The position numbers were made by a program, and so were the translations under genes. 64,000 nucleotides of DNA from Streblospio benedicti (Eukaryota > Annelida > Polychaeta > Spionida > Spionidae), in contig CM032660.1 of assembly GCA_019095985.1 (NCBI GenBank), positions 46,751,009 to 46,815,008 of the forward strand. Direction: 5' to 3'. The notes under the pieces were generated by a model. It was not told the origin of the DNA, searched no databases, and saw nothing but the letters and a program-made list of their open reading frames with translations. Positions within the stretch are counted from its first letter, which is position 1; each line of letters begins with the position of its first letter. This document shows, piece after piece, positions 51,144-60,739 of this stretch.

Positions 51144-51528
51144 TAGGGACCATTCAGCATTATCACAGGGTGGGGTGGGAGGATTTTAGGGCGGGCCATA
51201 AACATTTGTCACAATGTTTGGAGGGGGGCTATCAATTTTTCACATACACTTTTCATATTTTTCACACAAACTTTACCCCCTATTTTTTAGAGATTCTGTA
51301 CTAACATTTCCTGTTTTTTTCATTATGTATTGGATATCCATCAAATCGGATTTGGGTTAACTCTGACAATGATTGCGTTAACTGTTTGGGGGGTCATCAT
51401 TTTTTATCTCAGGAAATTGAGGGGGTTACCATTTTTTTCACAGAGATTTGAGGGGGACTCATTTTTTTCACAGCATTTTTGGAAAATCCTCCTACCCCAC
51501 CCTGTCATAAATACTGAATAGCCCCTTA
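51144..51528. mobile_element. TIR element, about 385 bp
   Basis: ttagggaccattcagcatta, then cagggtggggtgggaggatt at the left. This pairs with aatcctcctaccccaccctg, then aatactgaatagcccctta at the right. The interior repeats tttttcacag and aggggg words. Confidence 0.78.
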
Positions 51529-51753
51529 TTACTGATGCCAATAGCCCCGGCAGTAACCCACTTACCACCTCGTTACATGCGAGGCCATTAGATAATGAGA
51601 CCTTCACCAGTCTATTAACACAATTGCATTATTGCTGGGATGTTGACTGTATGACCATTTGCACCACATGCTCCACAATTGGTACATTTTGATTAATAAC
51701 CCCTTTTTCTTTGAACAAGTCCAATAGATGACATTGCAATGACAGAATACTAG

Positions 51754-51830
51754 CAGATCCAGGCTTTTGGAATAAAAGGATGGGGGCGCATGCATAGGAT
51801 TTCATGGGCTTTGCACGCGGAAAGTGTGGA
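51754..51830. mobile_element. GGCAGATCC-family fragment
   Basis: agcagatccaggctttt, gggggcgcatgc and ggatttcatggg match the family; the other end is missing. Confidence 0.5.
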
Positions 51831-52691
51831 AGGGATGCCGATAACACCATACGAGTTATTGTTTAGTGTACAAAAGCAGTTGGGAGGCGTACATCCCGTG
51901 GGTCCCACCCCACGCAGTATCCCCATATTCCAATTATGACAAGAACCTCAAAACATCAACAAATGAGAGTTGGTGTGAAAACAATCAACAGATAACTGAA
52001 AATAGCATTTCCGGAATTGCAGCCATTCTTCAGTGTTGGGGACCTGTCAGGCCAAGGCTGCAGCCCCATACTTTACAATGAAGCAAATGAATTGCTTTTG
52101 AATATCTGCCAATTCCACTGGCCCAATTTTTCGTTGTAAATCTAGGCCCACTTTTCAGTGTGAAGCAAAATTTGTGTCACAATGTGATATGGAGGAAACT
52201 AATTGTTCGAATATTTAGAATGTTCCTACAATTTGTGTAAAATATTGATACTTTTACTGTGATATGGATGAAACTCATTGTTAGCTGTTGTGAGTCAGAA
52301 AATAATACTATTATTGTATAATCGCTTTAGAACAGTATGTAAAAATTAGACTGTAACAAAATATGGCATGCTAAAGTCTTTAACTGGTACATTACTTTAA
52401 CATAATTAATTACAAATATTTCAAATTATAGAATAAAAACTGTGACATAATAAATTTTTTTACAAATGTTTCAAATAGAAATATGAACTATGATATAGCT
52501 GTACATACAACCCTCTTGTTCTAAAATCTTATGTTGTTGTTTTTTGAATATGTAGAAGATATCCGAAATAAAATACTGTTATCTGTTATCTTATAAATGA
52601 CAATGCAACAGAAATCTAATATGCTATATTTATAGCCATTGGTGGATATTAGAGAGACCTGGTTCACTGTACACGTTGGGCCAACAACCAA

Positions 52692-52722
52692 GTGGTTTGG
52701 GGTTTGGGGTTTGGGGGTGGGA
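52692..52722 (+). other. G-quadruplex-type motif
   Basis: Four G-runs of three or more separated by TTT or T (ggggtttggggtttgggggt) make a plausible quadruplex. Confidence 0.6.
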
Positions 52723-52737
52723 TTAGTGACATTTCAG

Positions 52738-52965
52738 TAGAACCTCTTTTTACAACCACCCAAGCATCGTCATTTGTCACGGCTATAATCACAGTATACA
52801 GATATTGTACCACTGGACATACTTTGTAAGTGCAGTGTAAAAGAAATTCTCTTTAACCAACGGTCAACATTGAGACCACATCTATAAGACGCAATTCGCA
52901 GTCCCAACTCTTCGCATAGAACCAGCCTCTCTATTGAGACCACCTGGGTAGGTCCCGTACACTTA
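52738..52965. mobile_element. Degraded pogo-like element
   Basis: cagtagaacctctttttac at the left, gcctctctattgagaccacc near the right; the right terminus is not found. Confidence 0.5.
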
Positions 52966-54474
52966 CTGTCTATATCAAGTAGAGTTTGGCGGGAGTGTGT
53001 GCGACCATCCCGTTACCCAGTGTAGTGATTTTGAGGCATCCCCAGCCTTGGCTTTAGGCTACATAACTTTTTGTCAACTGTTTGTCAGTACGTGTATGTG
53101 TTTAACTCAACTTAGATAATATGCACCTTCGACTGCACCTGCCAGTTCATGACCCTGTGACCCCAGACACCCGCCAGCAGCAGCTGCAGGAGTCTCCGTC
53201 AGGCTGGGCGCGGGGGGGGGCACTGTGGTAGCCATCAACAGACCGCCACAATGAGACCATGGTGTCAGGTCCACACATTCATGAACAGAGAAGACTTCAA
53301 CCCTCCTGAGAGACAGACCACTACGGTTCACATGTTTGTATTTAGAGGCCGTGCAGGTAACTATCGGCACCACCGATTGATTCCTGCGGCGAGGAACCAG
53401 GTTTGGGGAAATGGGGAAGGGTCGTATTTAAGAGATGTCTCGGTAGTCGTTTTGTAAACGTCATAAAAGACGATATGCCAAAAAAAAGGAAATATTGCTG
53501 TAAAAGGGGGGAAAATGTCCACGATCATGCACGAATACATCGTACGTGTATCCACCCGGCGCAGTGTAACTGCTGTACAGAGCTGTATTAGCCTTGGACA
53601 CTGGCTGTGCAGGGAAATCCATCACTGCGGTCTGGCGGTAATGCCTAGTGTAATTAGCAGGTAATCTCAGGCCCTGGATTCACCTAATGACACTATGATT
53701 GTGAATGAGAGACCAAAGAGACAAACCAGGCGGCCCGCATATGTGGAGGACTACATGACCAGCATATGACTCAGTGAAGGACTTATATTACCACTATGAT
53801 GAGTGTTGTAAATACTAGAAGGATGTCAATCAAACGTTACTTTTTATAAATCTTTGTAAATACTGTTTTATTCTTCTTAAAGGAAATGGGAGAGGAATGG
53901 TAATGTCCTTTATAATTGCTGTATATAAAAGCGGGCTTGTAGTGTATTGTATTACGTAGTATTTTGTATGAATGAATACTATATTGTATTCGACATTCGT
54001 CAGTTGCGTACAGGATGGAATAGATAAATACGTACCTTTGAAAAATAGCTATTCAGGATACGTGCAGGGTTTCGTCGACCCTAAATGTTGGTGTAAATCA
54101 ATTCAATGTAAACAGCCTCCATTTTGTTTTCTGCGTGTGTTGTTAGAACTCGGGCACGTCACCATTGAGAGGCAAAAAGACGTTTTTTTTTTCAGCAACG
54201 CGCCCCCAGTAAGATGATTACAACCCCGATGTGATGAATGACATGTCGTCAGCGGGGACAGGTCAATAGGTCACAGAGACCGATCACGTGCACGGCCTGG
54301 CCTCGTGTGTCACAGAGCCATGGTATCAAACACAAGTGCGACGTGAACAGATGTAGACGTTGTTAACCAGGACCCCGGGGCCGGGCCTCGAATGGTCTTA
54401 CAAGAGAGATGGTCGCTCGTGTTGTGGAGGTCCGGCGAGGCCTGTTTATCCCTGGCTGGGGAATGCATGGAATA

Positions 54475-54620
54475 GGCAGATCCAGGGGGCAGGGGGAGCC
54501 CCCCCCCCCTTTCCCACCAAAATACTTCATTTTCATAGTTTTTTTTCATGAAATCCTGTAAGTGCGCCCCCTTTTTCCTTAAGTTCCCCCCCCACCCTTT
54601 TCCAAAAACCTGGATCTGCC
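54475..54620. mobile_element. GGCAGATCC-family TIR element
   Basis: ggcagatccaggggg at the left and cctggatctgcc at the right, TA outside. The interior phrase cttcattttcatag and aaatcctgtaagtgcgcccc match the other copies. Confidence 0.78.
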
Positions 54621-54667
54621 TATGCATGGGACAGCGTGAATTGTAATAATCAAGCTTTTTAAACATA

Positions 54668-54805
54668 CGGTAAAACCTCTGATTAAGGTAGTCCTTGCTA
54701 GTAGACCGCCTCTAATACCATTTCACAAGGTCGCTTTAACAATGAGACCCACCTAACCTCTCCAAAGTGAGACCATTTGAAACGAGTCTTACGGTGGTTG
54801 TCCTG
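54668..54805. mobile_element. Pogo-like TIR element, drifted
   Basis: cggtaaaacctctgattaag follows TA at the left; ggtggttgtcctg precedes TA at the right. Confidence 0.55.
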
Positions 54806-55201
54806 TACATTGTAGAATAAGCCATGCTTTGTTTTCTCTCACAAAACCACATTGTGAAAACGTATAAACGTAAAAAAAAAATGGTGCTAAAGCCCATACA
54901 AACGACATTTCACTGTGCACATCTTTAGATCCATCTTGATACAAAGGCCACTGGAATTCCACTGCAGGAAGCCGTCTGATTGGCTGTGACGGAGTCACGT
55001 GGGCGCTGACTGATTGGTGCAGTTTGTTGACATCATCAGTCACGTGGAGGGTAAAGTCCTCTATTTCTGTGACAGTGTAATACGCGCGTGTAACAGATGG
55101 GGCCATGAGACGGTACAGTCTGTACGCTGTGGCAGGACGTTAATGGATGTTTGAAAGTCTAATTACAGCCCGTCTTTAAGGGACCTTTTGATTAACACAT
55201 G

Positions 55202-55370
55202 CAGTAGAACATCCAACTAGGACCACCTCTTTACAGAGACGACCTCTGTGATAGAACCGCTCAACGCGGCCTCCAATCCATATAAAAATGAACCTCTATG
55301 AAGAGACTACATCTCTTTAGAGACCACGTTAAGCCAGCCCTTTGGATGTCTTAATTGTGAGATTCTAATG
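55202..55370. mobile_element. Pogo-like TIR element
   Basis: cagtagaacatccaactagg at the left, gtgagattctaatg then TA at the right, with gaccacctctttacagagac inside. Confidence 0.62.
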
Positions 55371-55448
55371 TAACTATAGGACCTAACAGGTTATAAAGCA
55401 TTAGTTGATATGTGAATACATTGTATATACCTGCTATATAGAAATCGG

Positions 55449-55603
55449 CCTATCTGCAATGAAGACCATCTACGTGTATAAAGAGAGCAACTCTATTATT
55501 TCTCAGGGCCCCAACCTTTCTTAACTAAACCAACATGGACCTTCTGAAAGAGACCACCTTCCAATTGAGACTGCTGTGATATCAGTAGGGTAGTTCTACA
55601 GCA
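55449..55603. mobile_element. Degraded pogo-like fragment
   Basis: gaccaccttccaattgagac and gggtagttctacagc match the family; the left end is eroded. Confidence 0.5.
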
Positions 55604-56354
55604 AACCCGTTGTGAGGCACAATTTTATGACACCCTGTATGTCCTCTATACACTGCTCCACCCCGGTCACAGATTTCCCCACAGTGTTCTGCGGTCAGTT
55701 TTTTACCTGTTTCACCTAATACTGTGAGACAGGCTCATCTATAATGTAGGACATAAGTGACACTATTCCCCGCCGCGGTAACACCTTAGTGCACGTTTCT
55801 CTGCTCACATAAAGGTGGTTTTATTCACGGCAGAGTTAAACATAACTGTAGTTAACGCGATATAATAGCACTATTTAGTTGTCTATTCATGCGCATGAGT
55901 TTGAGCACGAATACTTCAGTTTGTTCGATGTAACAGATTTTTACAGTATTGTGGTAATATCCACTGTTTATGTTTTATGTTGATCACTGTACATTGGACA
56001 AGCTAAGGCGTTAATAAAGATTTGTGAAATTAATTGAGTGTTAACGTAAGTCTTTTGTTCAAAGGACATAAAATGAAGTATATGAAGCGTGTTATAACAC
56101 ATTAAATTTCATACTACATAGCATATTAAACGTACCCAGTATAACAATAATCAACACCATCAAATTGAATGTCAAAATATTTCTCTCTCTCTTTTTCATA
56201 TATCTTGTGATATGCATTGTACTATTTCTGATTTTACTATTTCTTTTTTGTCTTCTATTTGGTGAAGTGGAGTCCGGATAAATAGAATACCCATACGACA
56301 TAAACGGGCGTTAACAGTGTTGTAAAGGTGACGTGACATGCGCTCCAGTGAGGC

Positions 56355-56593
56355 AGTTTAGTGATGCACAAAGCGTGGGCCCCAGCATCATGGGAGGGTG
56401 TGTGTTATTCATACTACTATGACTTACAACGACTATAACATGCACATTACAACTATTATATAGAAGGGTATCTAATATGCAGATAGACTCGGGAGCCTAG
56501 GCAGCCTAAAACAAAATGTGTATGGCATAGTGTTTGTAAATCATACACACACTCTCCCAGGATGCTGGGGCCCATGCATAATGCTACTTTAGT
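56355..56593. mobile_element. Inverted-repeat (MITE-like) element
   Basis: gtgggccccagcatcatggg and agggtgtgtgt at the left pair with acacacactctcccaggatg and ctggggcccat at the right. Confidence 0.7.
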
Positions 56594-57149
56594 ACATTGT
56601 AGCCAGCTTTTGTTTGGGTATTGCTTGATGTTCCTAGTACAAAGTGTTTTTATGCACACAAATATATTTCAGCTATCTGTGTATCCCGCTAAACGTCATT
56701 AAAATTACATCACACTGATGACTCGTCTGTACTCCTAACTTCCTAGAACAGTTGTTTAATTTTATTAAAACATATTATGAGTTATCAAATCGGACAGTGT
56801 ACACTAGTGTCTAGCATGTTTGTTGTATATTCTAATACACGTGAATTTGAAGACTATGTACTTTCCACTTGTTAAAAAACGCCAATAGAATTTTGATAGT
56901 TTCTTTTGTAATGATGCAAGGAAATGTTTAAAACTACTGGTATAATATCATAATGACATTTCACAAGTTTTATATTGATCTTTGAGTTCTTACTATAAAG
57001 CAATATCTAGAATATAAAAATCGTTTAAAGCACCTGTAATGATTCTGAGTTCATACAAAGATCTACAGTTTTTTAAATTGAAATAATGGTTTAAAATATA
57101 TGATGTCATGTCCCAACAAACATAAAAAATATATCAAATAAGATACAGA

Positions 57150-57266
57150 CCTTTACTGATCATTATTGATAATTATTATAACATGTTAATACTGTATATA
57201 CGTTTTTATTTGTTATATTGACATGTTTTATGTCTGATTTAATTAATAATAAATGGTTTGATTTGA
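57150..57266 (+). mobile_element. Possible LINE 3' end
   Basis: aataataaatggtttgatttgatttgac looks, in two parts, like a poly(A)-type signal followed by a short (TTTGA)n tail, as in some non-LTR elements. No coding part is seen. Confidence 0.3.
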
Positions 57267-58189
57267 TTTGACTAAACTCAGACATAAAAGATTTGGTCAT
57301 ATAACACTTACAACTTAAAATGCATTATTAACGTGCAATTGTCAAACTAGGTATCACAGTTTATAAGTCAGTGTTCACAGTTTCCTGTTAATATTGCGTT
57401 AACACTTTCATGAATATGACACAATGTCTGTATCAGCACATTTTCACTTCATAATGACACTCTTTCTCTGACATTAACTCTATTGGTACGAATTAATACA
57501 TTAAAACTGTGTATTCCACAACACACTATTGTATGCCTGTTTCGGTGTGAAGGTAACAATAGCTAAGACACGCGACACCACGAGTACAGAGCTACTACTT
57601 ATCTTCTCACACTACGACAGACCATTGCCTTTGTATTTCACCAGTTTTGAATGATTTAAAAACAAGAGTTCACCATAATGCTCAATTCTATAAACACTGA
57701 GAGACCTTTCACGTCAATGTGAAATACATCTGAATAGAAATAGTTACATCCACCTCTACTGTAAAACATCTACATTGTCATATTCATTGCTAACACACAT
57801 TCAATACGAAATATGATAATAAAAGCACTTATACGTATTATGAAACATTTGATTTCTAAATGATGGGAAACATTCATAAATACCCGGTAAAAGTAGTTCG
57901 GTGTAATATGCAAATTTAGGCTTAGGCAAGGATTTGGAATTCTCATTCCTGGTTATCAGCCCCATTCATGAAATAAGAACATAGTCTTACCCCCATGGCT
58001 CTGCGCCAATCAGAATCGAGAACGAGCAACAAAGTAGACAGAAAAATGTACTCCACCTGTTTTCTGTTCTACACCACGCAGAATACAGTATTCAGGGCTG
58101 TGTCCATTTAGAGGTACAAACAAATGTATACTGCAAATGGTGTTAAAAGATGTGCAGTTGAATAACACTGACATTCAATTATCACGTAT

Positions 58190-58398
58190 CAGATCCAGAT
58201 CCATCCACCACCACCCACACTCCCCTGAGAATAAGAAACCCCTGAGATCCTTTGGGGTCAGCTCTAAAGTCCCCCGTCTCATTGGTCCCCCGTCTCATTG
58301 GTCCCCCGTCTCATTGGTCCCCCGTCTCATTGGTCCCCCTCTCATTGGTCCCCCGTCTCATTGGATATGCGATCATTGATTTCAGGGTTGGATCTACG
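58190..58398. mobile_element. GGCAGATCC-family variant with minisatellite core
   Basis: cagatccagatccatcc at the left and ggttggatctacg at the right bracket a 16-bp minisatellite (58275-58363, six copies near cgtctcattggtcccc). Confidence 0.6.
58275..58363 (+). repeat. 16-bp minisatellite, about six copies
   Basis: The unit cgtctcattggtcccc is nearly exact, with one copy shortened by a base. It makes an apparent proline/serine-rich ORF that is not a gene. Confidence 0.9.
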
Positions 58399-58458
58399 TG
58401 CCGAGGATGAGGACATCTCAGCCTTACTTAAAGAAATACCATAACAGTATTTGAACTA

Positions 58459-58627
58459 CAGTAGAACCTCCAATTAATATTGAGAACACCTATATTAAGA
58501 CCATTTTCCACACACCCAAACCTTCATAAAGGTACATACCAAAATTAACCTATGTATATAGACCACCTCTCCATTGAGACCACCTAACCGTGGTCCCAAA
58601 GGTGGTCCTAATGGAGAGGTTCTACTG
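58459..58627. mobile_element. Pogo-like TIR element, TA-flanked
   Basis: CAGTAGAACCTCCAATTAA at the left and TGGAGAGGTTCTACTG at the right with TA on both sides. The clearest copy together with 61583. Confidence 0.78.
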
Positions 58628-59431
58628 TATATTAAATTTGAGTTGAAATGAAAACAAAACGGCACTCAAAATGCCTTGTAGATAGTAATAATTTGTAGAT
58701 TGTTAGTTTCTGTATTGTATGATGTATTGTATGCTCACCTGGGAGTTGAGCAAGGCAATAGGTGTGAATAGGCATAATAAGCATGTAATAAGCATGTATG
58801 GATAGTAGACATTTCCATTCTACTAATTCACTTTTGCACTGAATCATTACAGCTATCTAGAATTGGAAACTCATCAACGGTCAATAGTTAATTGATAAAT
58901 TATATTTCAGCTGAATGGCATCTCCTGGTATCGTGATGCACTAACGTGATAATAATCAGAGTTATGACATGAGGCATAAACTCCACTGAAATCAATACAA
59001 GCAAACCTGCAAATGCAGAATTAAAACCTTTTTAGATGGCTGAAAGATTTGATATCGAGATTGCTCATCAACAGTGATATGTTACACTGAATGCGCCTTG
59101 CTGCATGACGTGTTTCAAATTAAGCATAGCAAAATTTAAAACACCATAATCAATTATGCAAACACCATTGACGCAAGTTCAATACCATGAACATCTCTTT
59201 TATTCTAAGCAATACCTGAGAATATTCATTCATTATGGAGATGGCGCGTGTCTTACTTTTGCCACCACAGCAAATCCACTTAAACTTTTTTTAATTTCTT
59301 ATAAAAAACTATATACACCATTAAACAAAATGATATATTGAAATAAAAATTGCACTCAGGCATCTTTAAGGTGGCTGTAGCTTATTTTGATGAACCCTAT
59401 GTGCTACCCATCTGTTTGTAATTCCTTAATG

Positions 59432-59715
59432 TGCTTCCATGGCCGTATTGGACAGCAAATTTGATTTATGACCAGAAAGTCGTAGGTTCAATTCCTGATC
59501 TGATCTGGTGGTGGGTGTTGAGCCAACTCATATTTGACAGGCCTTATACTGCTCCTTTGTTCCTAAACTTTGTATAAGCACATCTGAGGTACGGTTGCGA
59601 GGGTGGTATATATGCTCCCTAGAGAGTGGAGTATAATACTGTGTGACAAGGATACCAATGACCTGGTGTAAATGTAAATCCCTCGAGCCAATAACAGTGA
59701 ATGGCGTTGCCAGTG
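59432..59715 (+). mobile_element. tRNA-derived SINE, the most complete copy
   Basis: A degraded head with a box B-like gtaggttcaattcc, then ggtggtgggtgttgagccaa. The tail reads gctccctagagagtgg, gtgtgacaaggataccaatg and cctggtgtaaatgtaaatcc. Confidence 0.7.
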
Positions 59716-59939
59716 CATGCTTAGTTTGTACTATATACATGTATGTGGGTCTATATTTGAATTTTGATGATTTGAAGTTAGTGAGAAGCAGCAGCAAACT
59801 GTGTGTAGATGTGACTTTAAAACCTGCACAGGACTCTGATGGTTATCCTGATATAATCATAAACATGTCCATAGAACAGTTCGTGTTGTGGTGCAGCATT
59901 GTTTAGCAATATATAGAATACATGTGCCATGTGTGTGTA

Positions 59940-59941
<2 letters not shown>

Positions 59942-59978
<37 letters not shown>

Positions 59979-60172
59979 GCAGCAGCAGAAGCAGCAGCAG
60001 AAGCAACTGCAGCAGCAACTAATGAGACAGCATGTAGAGCTGTACCAATTCAATGGGGGACCAATGAGATATGAGACGGTGGCTAATGAGATGAGGGACC
60101 AATGAGACGGGGAAACAATGAGATGTACCCCCTCTCCCATTTTCCAACTACCTGGATCTGCTTGTGAATTCA
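59942..60172 (-). other. Presumed 3' UTR of gene B: GGCAGATCC-family element plus (CTG)n
   Basis: Only about ten bases after the stop codon the sequence enters a copy of the GGCAGATCC-ended element (60162 downward), with degenerate copies of the TCTCATTGGTCCCC unit. The trinucleotide tract 59943-60020 follows and reads CTG in the sense of gene B. Transcription through it is inferred from position; the poly(A) site is unknown (an AATAAA on the minus strand lies near 59200). Confidence 0.5.
59943..60020. repeat. (CAG)n microsatellite with AAG/ACT interruptions
   Basis: About ten pure CAG units are followed by interrupted ones. On the gene B strand this is CTG. Confidence 0.92.
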
Positions 60173-60739
60173 CTAATCTAAATCAAACGGCGGGTTTTTA
60201 CACTGGTCATCAAACCACCAGTGGTAAATACTAGAGTAGACCTTGGTCTCACTGCGCGTGTGCAGCAGCTTGCACAGAGTACTGAAGGGCGTCTCGGCCG
60301 CCACCGTATACCTCCGCTTCCACGCCAAGTACTCCATATAAGCGCTGGTGTTGCTGCTCAAGTACTTGAGGTAGCTGGCCAGCTGCTCTGGGCCCTCGAA
60401 GTCCCCCGCGTCAACCACCGAGTGGGCGGCGCGTCCCTTGTGTAATCCCCGCGTCCAAACACCACCGGGACGATGTCCAAACCGAGTATCCCGTACAGCT
60501 TTTCCGTGACGTAGTCCGTGCAGTAGGAGTTCTCGAACGACAGGTAGAACAGGTAGTCTGCTTCTAGCATCTTGTGGCAGTCTGATGTGCTGGATTTAGG
60601 ACAATGGTGCGTGCCACACGCGCCGTATATGTCCACGGGCATGAACTCGGCCAGCCGCCGCACGTATTTCTCCCTCTGGGAGGGAGTGTGACAGCTGCTG
60701 ACAAACCAGGCCGCCATCTTGGTTTTGCCGGCCACCACT
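60173..60739 (-). CDS. Gene B last exon: catalytic core and C-terminus
   Basis: The acceptor reads acccgcag on the minus strand, and one base completes an arginine codon. The exon encodes the donor-sugar site and the C-terminal cysteine region and stops at TAG (60175-60173) after F-D-L-D. After D-A-P-P the expected H-S is reached only by adding one base in the C-run 60424-60426. From there a second frame continues with V-V-D-A-G-D-F and L-A-S-Y-L-K-Y-L, as in the family. Confidence 0.88.

Larger units (their letters stand above)
55604..58189. other. Intergenic stretch
   Basis: AT-rich DNA with one inverted-repeat element (56355-56593) and a possible LINE tail (to 57266). No gene recognised. 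Confidence 0.4.

Noticed and set aside
58275-58363. CRISPR-like array
   Set aside because: It is a head-to-tail 16-bp minisatellite without spacers, in an animal genome.
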